The notes under the pieces are model-generated. The model was not told the DNA's origin. It did not search any database and worked only from the letters and a program-made list of their open reading frames with translations. The position numbers and the translations under genes were made by a program. 64,000 nucleotides of DNA from Brachypodium distachyon (lineage: Eukaryota; Streptophyta; Magnoliopsida; Poales; Poaceae), in NCBI RefSeq assembly GCF_000005505.3, contig NC_016132.3, positions 19,210,501 through 19,274,500 of the forward strand, read 5' to 3'. Shown here piece after piece: positions 33,283 to 44,231 of this stretch. How positions within the stretch are numbered: the stretch's first letter is position 1; each line of letters starts with the position of its first letter.

Positions 33283-35528
33283 CCATGGGCAGGAAGAAAA
33301 ACTCCGCTGCCGTCGGTGCCAGGCTGCTGCCGACAGTAGGAAGACATCTCGCGATGCCCCCCCCCCTGCCATGGACAAGAAATCCAAGAAAACTGCTGAC
33401 GCCGCGCTTGGCGGTGACAAGAGGATTGGGGAATGGAAGCGCTCCGGGATCTTGGCGCGCCACTTCTCAGTGATGCGGAAGCATGGGCTGATTCCAGGAG
33501 AGGATTCCGGCAAAGTTTGCGTCCTAGGCAATGAGGTAACTCCCCGTCCCAGGCCTGGGGAGCGAGTTATGTTCTATGATTTTGTTATCCGTGGCCTCTC
33601 TCTCCCAGTCCACTTCTTCTTCCAAGCGCTGCTGCTGGCGTACGGGCTTCAGATGCATGATCTGACTCCTAATAGCTATCTGCACATTGCGTGTTTCATC
33701 ACGCTCTGTGAGTGCTATTTGGGCGTGAAACCCCACTGGGGTCTGTGGAAGAAGCTGTTCATCATTAAGCGGCAGGGTAAAGGCGACTAGATCTATCAGA
33801 CCGGCGGCACCAACATCCAGGTTCGTGGAGATGTTTAGTATTTCTCCCTTCATCAGATCGAGTCGGTACAGCAGTGGAGGAGTCGGTGATTTTACCTCCA
33901 GGATGAACCAGTCGACGGCAAGGATTTCAACCTGGCCGAGTTCTCCCCTACTGCTCAGGTGAGGAAACTGAAGTCTTGGAATCATGAGTTGATAGCCGAA
34001 GAAGATGCAGAGGCTATTGTTCTATTAAAACAGGTAGCCGAGCTTCAGCAGACTCCCGAGAAAGAAGTGAGTAGTCTGCAGCTTATTGCTCTATTTATGA
34101 AGAGGCGGATTCAGCCGATCCAAGCTCGAGTTCACTCTGTGTGGGAGTACTCGGGGCCGACAGATTCCACTCGAGTTTGTGCACAAGAGCTGTCGGACGA
34201 GGATCTTCTAACCCGAGTTAGGGTGGTTACTCGAAAGGAGATCACCTTGGAAGATTTGGAGTCGCCTCTTCCCCCCTACGGACCCGATCAATCGCGCGAA
34301 GAGGTGATTTTTAATTGCTCACTCGCCACTTATTACTCTGCAATTTCCATGTTAGTCTTCATCGAAAGGTGTTGCTCCAGGGCCATCAAGAGCTTATGAG
34401 CCAGCCTTCACTGGACGAAGAAGTGCCAGTCGGCGACGACGAACTGGTTGACTGTTCTAACTCCGACGCCCTTTACGAAGATGACGTGGATGAGGACGAA
34501 GACGACCATCAATCCCGAAAGCGTGGTCGGTCGAGTGAAGCGGAGCAGTCGACTGAAGATTCTTATCAGCACGAGGTGCACGAAGAGTTGATTACTTCGA
34601 GTGCCACGGCCGCTTCCGACGAGCCGAAGCTCCAGTCGCCATCTCCGTCGGCTCCCCTAACCAAGAAAGCCAAAGTCGCTGCCAAGCCGAAAGGATGTCT
34701 TCGCATCTTTGACGTTTCGTCGAGTAGCTCCTCCAGGTACGCTTTGTTGAAAAACCCATCTCTTTTGTTTTGTTGCTGACTTTTGTCTTCTGGGCTGACG
34801 TGTACCACGGCCAAGAACTCTCGTGCCGTTTCTCCAGCTCGGAGTTCTACAAAGCCAATTGCGTCTCTGGCTCGGTGCGAGGTGCAGGATTCTCCACTAG
34901 CGAGGAACTCGCCAACAGGGCTTCCTGAGACTCCGCTAGCTTGAACGATCATGCAGCCGTCGACTTCTGTGTCTCAGTTGCGCATTGGGTCGCTGGCGCT
35001 TGAAAACCATGTAAGTGTTCTCTCGATGGGAGTGTTGAGTGAAAATTTTCTGCTAAGTGTTTTTCACTCGGGCTTCTGTCTATTGCAGCCTTTTGTCGAA
35101 AAGCTGGTGGATCTTGGCGACCGCTATCTGATTTTAGAAGAGGAGAACTGGCAACTACGCCAGGAGCTGGACCAGGCGAAAGAAGCCGCTGTGCACGCCA
35201 ATGGTATCGATCTGTGTTCCTTAGCCGGATTTAACCTTCTCCATACTGTTGCATGGACTATTGCCTGTTAACTATTTCTGCACTTGTAGGTTTGACCGAA
35301 CAAGCCAACCGACTACGCAAGTTGGTGGTTGGCAATAGTCAGGAGTGGCGGTCGAAGGATGAGCAACTAGTCGCCGATTCTGCCAAGGAGTTGGCGGCTA
35401 CTCGTGCCGAGGTGGACGCAGCTGTCAAGCTGTCCAAATTGGAGGCACAGGACAGTCTTGCACTCGAGAGGAAAGAAATTGCCTCTCGAGATGACAAATT
35501 GCCGGACACGGAGTCGCAACAGCCGTAG
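33283..35528 (+). pseudogene. Antisense ORF of the Tat element, Transposase_28-like ('putative gypsy type transposon')
   Basis: The plus-strand coding runs opposite to gag-pol of the surrounding element. The recognisable core (about 33,410-33,785) reads RHFSVMRKHGLIPG, PRPGERVMFYDFVIRGLSLP, FFFQALLLAYGLQMHDLTPN and LHIACFITLCECYLGVKPH, the signature of Pfam 'putative gypsy type transposon'. A stop (TAG at about 33,788) and further stops follow. Acidic low-complexity sequence comes at 34,430-34,600 and a coiled-coil-like part (DRYLILEEENWQLRQELDQA) at 35,120-35,200. Intron-like borders occur near 35,206 and 35,289 (TTGTAG|GT). Such extra antisense ORFs between integrase and 3' LTR are known in Tat-lineage elements; their role is not known. 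This copy is broken. Confidence 0.75.
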
Positions 35529-35574
35529 AGGTGGTTGCATGTGCCGATCACCTTCTGCGCTGACGATCACCCAG

Positions 35575-38500
35575 CGTGACAGCTAGGTTCAGGGGTAATA
35601 CCCTTCGTCGTCTCACTAATCATCGGCAATATGACGATGACCAAGGTACTGGTGGACAACGGAGCGGGGCTTAACCTCCTGTCCGCCAGGCTAGTGGAGA
35701 AACTCCAGTTCCGGTGGAGCAGCTGAAGCCCACCGACCCGTTCCGGGGGGTGAATCCCGGGATCGTGCGCCCTCTGAGGCGCATCACGCTGCCGGTAACC
35801 TTCGGGTCCCGGAAAGCGTTCAGGACCGAGCACATAGTGTTCGACGTGGCACACACCCCGTTGCGCTACAACGGGATCCTTGGTCGGCCAGCGCTGATCA
35901 AGTTCACGGCGGCTACGCATTGCGCCTATGACATGATGAAGATGCCGTCCGTATATGGAGTTCTCTCCATCAGGTGCGACCTCAAGGACGCGGCCTGGTG
36001 CGTCGGTGAGGTCGTCAGGGCCGCCGCCGCAGCCGACGCCAGCGGCGAAGATGTTGCCGAAGACGACAGCTCGCCGGGCGATGCCCCGGCAACTAAGAAG
36101 GCCCGCGCTACCCCACAAGAGCTTGCCGGGGGAAGTGCAGGCTCGAGCTCGTGCCCCGGAAGGGCCAGAAGCTCCGGGAGGAGGCCGCCAAGGTGAAGAA
36201 GCTGCCCCTCCAAGCCGGCAACAAGGAACGCACCGTTACCGTCGGTGCGAGTCTTACTGCCGAATAGGAAAGCGCCCTCATCACTTTCCTCCGAGAGAAC
36301 GCCGACGTGTTCGCTTGGGAGCCGTCGGATCTTCCTGGAGTCCCTAGGGAGGTGATTCAGCATCAGCTTGCGGTGCGCCCGGACGCCCGCCCCGTCAAGC
36401 AGAAGATTCGTCGGCAAGCGCAAGAGTGTAAAGATTTCATCAAGCGGGAGGTGGACAAGCTCAAGGCTGCCGGGGCTATCAGGGAAGTTCTGTACCCCAC
36501 TTGTTTAGCTAACCCTCTAGTAGTACTTAAAGCAGGAACAAGCTTCGCATGTGCGTAGATTTTACTGATCTTAAACGTGCATGTCCCAAGGATCCCTTCC
36601 CTGTACCCCGCATCGATCAAATAGTTGATTCTACCGCTGGGTGTGACTTGCTGAGTTTTCTAGATGCTTTTTCCGGCTACCATCAAATTAAGATGGCAGT
36701 CGAAGACGAGGAAAAAATAGCGTTCATCACCCCGGTTGGCTGCTATTGTTATACATGCATGCCTTTCGGGTTGAAGAACGCGGGCTCAACATTTTAGCGC
36801 GCGCTGCGTGAATGTTTGGGACCCCAGCTAGGCTGCAACGCGGAGGCCTACATGGACGACATCGTCATCAAATTGAAGCGCAGGGACTCCATGATTGATG
36901 ACCTGCGGGAAACGTTTGATAACCTCCGCAGGATCAAGCTCAAGCTGAACCCTGACAAGTGCACCTTCGGTGTGGACTTGGGTCAACTTCTGGGTTTCTT
37001 GGTTTCACAGAGGGGGATACAAGCTAACCCAAGCAAGATAGAAGCCATCGAGAAGATGGAGGCTCCCCGCAAGGTGAAGGATGTCCAACGCCTCAACGGC
37101 TGCGTTGCCGCGTTGGGCCGCTTCATCTCAAGGCTGGGCGAACGCGCCCTGCCTTTCTTCAAGGTGATGAAGAAGAAGGGTCCGGTTGACTGCACTCCCG
37201 AGGCCGAAGCGGCGTTCCGGGAACTCAAACAGTACCTGAGGTCGCCGCCCATCCTCGTCACCCCCAGGCCGGGCGAACCGCTGCTTCTCTACCTAGCGGC
37301 GATTGACCAGGTGGTCAGCTCGGTGCTGGTTGCCGAGAGGGCGGAAGATGTTCCAGGGACTGAGGCTGCGGGGCAGGGGGCTGAGCGGCCCCCAGCAACC
37401 GCCTCGGACCCAGGGACAACCCCCGAGCCGGCAGCTCCTGCACCGCGTAAGCGATTAGTGCAGCACCCGGTGTACTTCGTCAGCACGGTGCTGCGCGACG
37501 CACGAACGAGGTACCCGCAAGTGCAGAAGCTCCTCTTGGGGATTCTCCTTGCGTCCGCAAGCTGCGCCATTACTTCCAGGCGCACCGCGTCACGGTGGTG
37601 TCGGGGTTTTGCCTTGAGCGAGCCCTCACCAACCGTGAAGCCACCGGGAGGGTGGCCGAATGGAGGATGGAGCTATCAGAGTTTGACCTCCACTTCACCA
37701 ACTCCAAGAGCGTCAAGAGTGCGGCTCTGGTGGACTTCGTCGCCGAGTGGACGTCGACGAACGCCGAAGAGGAGGAGCTGGAGACCAGCCTACCTGGTAA
37801 GCTGGACGAAGGCCACTGGGTCCTCTACTTCGACGGTGCGTTCAGTCTCCAAGGAGCTGGCGCCGGGGTCGTCATCGAGTCACCGACAGGGGACCAGTTG
37901 AGGTTCGCTGTTCAACTCGATTTCCCGAACTCCACCAACAACACGGCGGAGTACGAGGGCTTGCTCGCTGGGTTACGGGCAGCAATCGCCCTCGACATCA
38001 AGCGCCTGATTGTTCGCGGGGACTCCCAGCTCGTGATCAACCAGGTGAACAAGGACTACGACTGCCCGCAGATGGCGCCGTACGTGGAGGAAGCCTGCAA
38101 GCTAGAACGCAAGTTCAAGGGTTTGCGGTTCTAGCACGTCAAGCGGAAGGATAACTTCGCTGTTGACGAGCTGGCCAAGATGGGAGCAGAGTGCCGGAAG
38201 CCCCCGGCGGGGGTGTTCTGCTAGAAGCAAGCGGCTCCTTCAGTTGACCCCGAGCCGGTCGTCGGGGACACCCCTCCGGCGACCGAAGGAACCCCCGCAA
38301 CAGCAGGGGTCCATGCCGCTGATGTAGCGGCATGCGTAGGCAGGGAGACCCCTCCCTGGGCGATGGAAATCGCCCGCTACCTGAAGGAGGGGGCCCTTCC
38401 GGAGGATGATGTCGCCGCAGAACGAGTGGCCCGGCTAGCCAAGATGTACGCCGTGGTGGACGGGAACCTCTACCGCGGGCGTGCAAATGGAGTCAAGCTC

Positions 38501-39616
38501 ATCTGCATGCCGCAAGACGAAGGGCGCGCACTGCTGGATGAGATACACCGAGGGACATGCTCCCACCATGTGGCCTCCCGGACGCTGGCTGGCAAGGCGT
38601 TTCGGCACGGTTTCCACTGGCCCTTGACCCTGGCCGACACGGAGCAGTTGGTGAAGACGTGCGAAGTATGCCAGTTCCACTCGAAGAAGAGCAACCAGCC
38701 GGCACAGGCCCTACACGTCATCCCCTCCTCGTGGCCGTTCGCGGTCTGGGGGCTCGATATCGTCAGCAAGCTACCGAGAGCAGTTGGTGGTTATGAATAT
38801 TTGTTCGTGGCCATCGACAAGTTCTCCAAATGGGTGGAAGTGGAACTAGTGCGGAAGGTGACCGCCTAGGCGGCCATCAAGTTTTTTAAAAGCATGGTGT
38901 GCCGGTTGGTGTGCCTAACGGCATCATCACCGACAACGTCACGCAGTTCACGAGCGCAGTGTTCCAGGCTTATTGTGAGGGCATGGGCACCAAGTTGCAC
39001 TTCGCGTCCGTTTCTCATCCGAGGAGTAACGGGCAGGCGGAGCGAGCCAACGCAGAAGTGCTGCAGGAGCTGAAGACGAGAACCTTTGACAAGCTTAAAG
39101 GCCACGGGAAACACTGGGTTGAAAAACTCCAGCCCGTGCTGTGGTCAATCAGGACCACACCTAGTCGGGCAACGGGCGAAACTCCTTTCGCCCTTGTCTA
39201 TGGGGTAGAAGCGGTGCTGCCCCTCGAGCTCAAGCACGGATCTCCCCGAGTACGCGCGTACGACAACACCAGCCAACACGAGCAAAGGGTGGATGATCTA
39301 AACTTCATCGAAGAGCTTCGATGCCGGGCTGCTGTGCGAGCCGCGCGCTACCAGCAGGGACTCCGTCGTTATCACGACAGACGAGTCCGTCCCCGGGGCC
39401 TCGAGAATGGAGACCTTGTCCTGCGCCGGATACAAGGAACGAAGGCCGGGAACAAGTTGACTCCGAAATGGGAGGGCCCCTTCCGGGTAGTGCAGGTGAC
39501 CAGACCGGGGGCTGTCCGGCTGGAAACCGAAGATGGCTTGCCACCCTGGCAAGGGTGCCGAGGTCAGTGTTGGGGAAGGCAGCCGAGGACGACGAAGCCC
39601 CCGCTGCCATTGTAGG
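35575..39616 (+). pseudogene. pol region of a second Ty3/gypsy element, plus strand (PR-RT-RNaseH-IN), broken
   Basis: The domains come in gypsy order. The protease motif VLVDNGAGLNLLSARL is at about 35,650, with Asn replacing the usual Gly/Thr after Asp. Then follow the RT lead-in at 36,300-36,540, RT with MCVDFTDLKRACPKDPFPVP, MPFGLKNAGSTF and YMDDIV at 36,549-36,870, and the tether with LGFLVSQRGIQANP at 36,980. RNase H has YFDGAFSLQGAGAG and GDSQLVINQVN at 37,820-38,060. The integrase zinc-binding part lies at 38,500-38,690 and the integrase core, GLDIVSKLPRAVGGYEYLFV and IITDNVTQFTSAVFQAY, at 38,750-39,100. Frameshifts occur near 36,545 and 37,560. In-frame stops occur near 36,798, 38,132, 38,222 and 38,867. 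The protease sits almost at the left border, so gag and the 5' LTR are missing on this side. Confidence 0.85.
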
Positions 39617-40181
39617 GCTGTGCGGGGGGTCGTCTAATTGCTCCGGGGGATCCTGTCGTCCGTCCCCGGCAGCCTCCCCTTCACCCGCGCCCGGGGACCC
39701 CGGGGCTGGAGAAGCCCCCGTGCCCCCGACAGGAGCCGTTCCCTGCTGGGCGGCAGGCGAATCCGCGCCAGCCGCGTCTACGGCTGCTGGCGCGTCACCA
39801 AGCGCCGTACCGGTGGTGACGGTGGCCACCGCTGCCGCCGTGGCTGGCGCCCCGTGATCTCGACATCAGGGTCGAGGTCAACCATGGTTGGCTCCGCCCC
39901 CGATGAGGGGGCGTTTGGGCCTGCAGCAACAAGGAGTGTGAGGATTGACAAGTAAAATGGTTATCGGAAGCGGACAAGGGTAGCTGGGGTGGTTACCTTG
40001 CAAGGTAGATGGACTTGCGAGGGGGGCTTCCCCCGCCTCACCCGCGCCGGCGGGAGCCTCCGAGAGGCTTGCCGCGGGTGAGCAGCCGCTTGCTGAAAAA
40101 AAACCTACGTTTGTATGGTTAATTGACAACTGAAAAATGCAGCAAAGGAGGAGCGAAGGAGCCGTACCAGTCGGCGGCCCG
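39617..40181 (+). other. Post-integrase tail of the second gypsy element
   Basis: A GC-rich, proline-rich region follows the integrase frame, then mixed sequence up to the border of the Tekay-type element at 40,182. I see no domain and no LTR terminus here. The Tekay insertion has no matching 5-bp duplication on this side (GCCCG against TGGCG at the far end), so the border has probably been altered by deletion. Confidence 0.45.
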
Positions 40182-41583
40182 TGAAGCGATCCTTCCCCTT
40201 ACTAGGGTTCGATCTCTGTGTTTACTGTGCTAGTCCCTGGATCGACTCACTAGCACACACAGTTTCATGATGAAATAAACAGAAACAAAGGTCTAAGTAC
40301 TTTATTACATCGCATCATCCAGAATTTAAATAGTACTTACAACCTCGCATGACCTTTTGGGCCAGCATAAAACAAATAATGTTTAAGTGAAATAAAAGAG
40401 ATCTAATCTACACCGTTGGAGATGGATGGACGGACGAGATTGAACGGGGGGGCTCACCGGCGAGGCTAGGGTTCCGGCGACGGAATCTAGCGGCGGCGCG
40501 GCTCGGGCGTGGAGGCGGGCGGCGTACGGGTGGACCTCGGGCGTCGGGGAGGACGCGGGTGCGCGCGGCACGGCACGGCGGTGCTGGTGGCGCGGTCGGC
40601 GCGGGCTCGGGCGGTCGGAGTCCTCGCCTAGGTCGAAGACGAGTGGGTGGCGCGGGCAGCGGACTCCGGCGAGCTCGGGCGGTGGTCGGCGGGGTGCTGC
40701 AGCGCGCAAAACGAAGGGAAAAGCGCGTCATAAGAGGCGCGAGAGAGAGGGAAGGAGAGGGAGCGCGGTGGCGTCGAAGATGGTTCACCGGCGTGGTCGG
40801 GCGCGGCGCGAGAGTGGCGGTGGCGGCGGAGCTCTTCGGCGAAGAATCGGGGCGGCCTGGCGGCGTGATAGCGAGGGGGAGCAGAGGGGAAGAAGAGAGG
40901 GGGTCGCGGGCTTCAAAAGGACGGGAGCGGCTCGGTTTGGGAAGGTCGGGAGGGGCGGATCCCGGTGATGGCGCGCGGCGGTCACGCGCGGGGAGGGCGG
41001 CGCGATTTCGGGCGCTTGCCCGAGGTAGGGGACGACCCCGATAGGTGGGCCCCACCTGTCGGTGGCTCGGGCGCGCGCGCGCGGGCGGCTCGGTCGGTCG
41101 GGCTGGTTCGGCCGGTTCGGCCCAAGCGGTCGGACCGTTTTTTTTTCTTTTCTTTTTCCCTTTTCCTATTTCTTTGATAACTTTTGATTTTGAACTCAAA
41201 ATTGGTCCAAATAAATCCCAAAAAATTTATAAAATCATGTTCCACCATGATACAACTTTTGGGAGTATTTTCCCCTCAAAATAAAATATATAAAAATACA
41301 TTTGCCCTATAAATGCCTTTAGGGCTATATGTCCATTTAAATAAAATACTTTTTCAACTCCAAATAATTAACCAAAAATTATGGGATGGCTTATATGTGC
41401 ATTAAGCCCCTTTTATACATAAAACCTATTGGTTTGAAAATCCAAAGCTCATATGGGTGTAAACCCTAGGGTTTCAAATGAAATAAAGAATCTTTCCAAA
41501 GCTTTTTGATATTCAAAATTTGAATTCGAAAATGCAATTGTGGCATGATGCTCATGGATGCAATGCACATGTAAAAGTTTGAA
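40182..41583 (-). repeat. 3' LTR of the Tekay-type element, truncated and internally deleted
   Basis: It matches 5' LTR parts 47,633-47,835 and 49,693-50,918. About 1.86 kb present in the 5' LTR is absent here, with the junction at GTTT (40,381-40,384), a tetramer present at both break sites in the long copy. The first 17 or so bases of the LTR (TGTAACATCCCAAAA) are also missing; the LTR is fused directly to integrase-tail sequence at about 41,584. Confidence 0.85.
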
Positions 41584-41589
41584 TCTTGC

Positions 41590-42571
41590 AGAACTTGATA
41601 GTCTTGGATCGGGTCTGTCTCTTAGCTGCATCCAAGATCCTGACCGGTTTCTCCTCATAGGTGAGGTCACTCTGTAACTAGACTTCCTCGAGTGGAATTG
41701 TATCCCTCAGGGGTGTGTGGGCCATCTCGGGGTGACACTTCTTCAGTTGCGATACATGGAAGACATGGTGGACATTGGACAGTGCTTCCGGTAAATCCAA
41801 CTTGTAAGCCACTTCTCCTTGGCGGGACAAGATCTTGAAAGGCCCAATGAAACGGGGTGCTAGTTTTCCTTTTATACCAAATCTCTTTACCCCGCGTATC
41901 GGTGAAACTCTGAGATACGCTCTAGCTTCGGCTTCGTAGATGACTTCCCTACGTTTAGAATCCGCGTAGCTTTTCTGCCTTGACTGGGCTACTTTCAACC
42001 GGTCTCGGATGAGTCTAACCTTTTCTTCGGCATCCTTTATCATATCTGGGCCGAATAGACTACGATCTCCTACACCATCCCATAACAATGGTGTTCGGCA
42101 CTTCCTTCCATACAAAGCTTCAAACGGTGACATTCCAATGCTGGCTTGGAAGCTGTTGTTGTATGAGAATTCTCCATATGGCAGATTGTCATCCCAACTG
42201 AATCCATAGTCTAGAGCGCAGGCTCTCAACATATTCTCAAGGATCTGATTAACCCTCTCGGTTTGTCCATCCGTCTGCGGATGAAATGCTGTACTGAATT
42301 CCAGTCTCGTTCCTAGAGACTCATGTAGTTGTCCCCAAAATCTTGAGGTAAATTGGGTACCTCTGTCTGAAACTATTTCTTTGGGCACTCCGTGTAAACA
42401 CACTATTTTGGATATGTAGCATTTTGCTAACTGTGCGCTAGTGTAAGTAGTCTTCACAGGTATAAAATGGGCAACCTTGGTCAAACGGTCAACCACTACC
42501 CAAATGGAATCATATCCTGATCTGGTCCTTGGTAACCCGGTGATAAAATCCATGCCTATTTTATCCCATTT
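41590..42571 (-). pseudogene. Tekay-type integrase with chromodomain-like tail (truncated)
   Basis: The core frame 42,553-41,678 has MDFITGLPRTRSGYDSIWVV, SDRGTQFTSRFW, FHPQTDGQTERVN and the C-terminal GPFKILSRQGEVAYKLDLP. A TAG at 41,675-41,677 interrupts; beyond it the frame reads LQSDLTYEEKPVRILDAAKR and continues to CK before LTR sequence begins, so most of the chromodomain is lost. It is joined to the RNase H frame by a single TAG (42,569-42,571), where relatives have Trp. In an intact element it would insert the cDNA, and the chromodomain would guide it to heterochromatin. Confidence 0.9.
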
Positions 42572-44140
42572 CTAATCCGGTATAGGCAATGGTCTCAGCA
42601 ATTCTGCTGGCTTTTGGTGTTCTGCCTTAACTCTGCTGCACACATCACACAAGGCAATAAACTCTGCTATGTCACGCTTCAATCCGGACCACCAAAATGT
42701 TTCCTTGAGGTCCATGTACATCTTTGTGTTTCCAGGGTTGATTGAGTACGGTGAATCATGGGCTTCTTGCAAAATCAACTTTCTGATTTTCGGATCTTGC
42801 GGTACGCAAATGCGTTTTCCGAACCATATGGTACCCCGGTCGTCCTCACGAAAATCTTTGGCCTTTCCGTTAAGCATATTCTCTTTTATTTCCTTTATTT
42901 CTGAGTCATCTTTCTGTGCTTCTCTAATCTTATCTAGCAGTGTGGGTTGCACTTCCAAAGTGGCTAAATAACCTTTCGGTACTATTTCTAGGCTGAGGTC
43001 TTTGAACTGTTCGCACAACTCTGGTGGTAATTCTCCAGCTGTTAGTCCATTTATATAGCCCTTGCGGCTCAATGCATCGGCTACTACATTAGCCTTGCCT
43101 GGATGGTATTGTAAATTCAGGTCATAATCTTTTATCAGTTCTAACCATCTTCTCTGCCTCAAATTCAACTCCTTCTGAGTGAAAATGTACTTTAGACTCT
43201 TGTGGTCAGTAAACAGCTCACAATGCTTTCCCATCAGATAGTGCCTCCAAGTCTTCAGGGCGTGCACTACCGATGTTAACTCCAAGTCATGAGTGGGATA
43301 GTTGTCTTCGTGGCTCTTTAGTTGCCGCGAAGCGTACGCTACAACTCTTCCTCCTTGCATTAACACTCCTCCCAATCCTTGACGTGAGGCGTCACAGTAT
43401 ACTTGAAAATCCTCTTGTAGGTCAGGCAAAACAAGGATGGGTGCAGACACTAGTCTTTTCTTCAATTCCTGGAAACTTTCTTCACAAAATTCATTCCAGG
43501 CAAACTTCTTCTCTTTCTTTAAAAGCTCTGTCATGGGTTTCGCTATTTTGGAGAAATTCTCAATGAATCTCCGATAGTAACCAGCAAGTCCAAGGAAGCT
43601 GCGGACTTCTCCGACATTCTTCGGTGCCTCCCATTCCGTAACTGCTGCAACCTTAGCTGGGTCAACGGCTACTCCCGCTCCTGACACTATGTGTCCAAGA
43701 AAGCTGACTTCTGATAACCAAAATTCACACTTGCTGAATTTGGCGTACAGCTGGTGTGCTCTCAACTTCTCCAAAATCTTGCGCAGATGCTGCTCATGCT
43801 CTTCCTTGCTCTTGGAATAGATTAGTATGTCATCGATGAATACTACTACAAACTTATCCAAGAATTCCATGAACACCTTGTTCATCATGTTCATGAAATA
43901 TGCAGGTGCATTGGTCAAACCGAATGGCATCACGGTGTACTCGTACAGTCCATACCTCGTGGTGAATGTCGTCTTGGGTATATCCATCTCTCGAATTTTC
44001 AGTTGAAAATATCCTGATCGCAGATCGATCTTTGAGAACACACAGGCTCCCTTCGGTTGATCAAATAGATCATTGATTATGGGCAAGGAATACTTATTCT
44101 TTATCGTCACCTCATTTAGTGAACGATAGTCAATGCACAT
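42572..44140 (-). pseudogene. Tekay-type reverse transcriptase, RNase H and integrase zinc-binding part
   Basis: An open stretch of 522 codons. RT motifs are [47 protein letters not shown] and the catalytic FIDDILIYS. RNase H follows with [15 protein letters not shown] and [20 protein letters not shown]. The integrase HHCC region is at the end (H..C.VC). Upstream, the linker to protease carries a stop (TAG at about 44,231) and a one-base frameshift, which split pol from gag-protease. Unusual residues, such as YFQL for the more common YHQL, agree with decay. Confidence 0.92.
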
Positions 44141-44231
44141 CTTTTGGCTCTTGTCCTCTTTTTCTACAAACAGGACAGGTGCTTCCCATGGAGATGAACT
44201 GGGGCGGATGAAACCTTTCGCTAACTTCAGC

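Noticed and set aside
40201..40240. tRNA-like GGTTCGATC motif near 40,206, repeated near 47,657
   Set aside because: There is no acceptor stem or anticodon arm around it, and it is part of the Tekay-type LTR.
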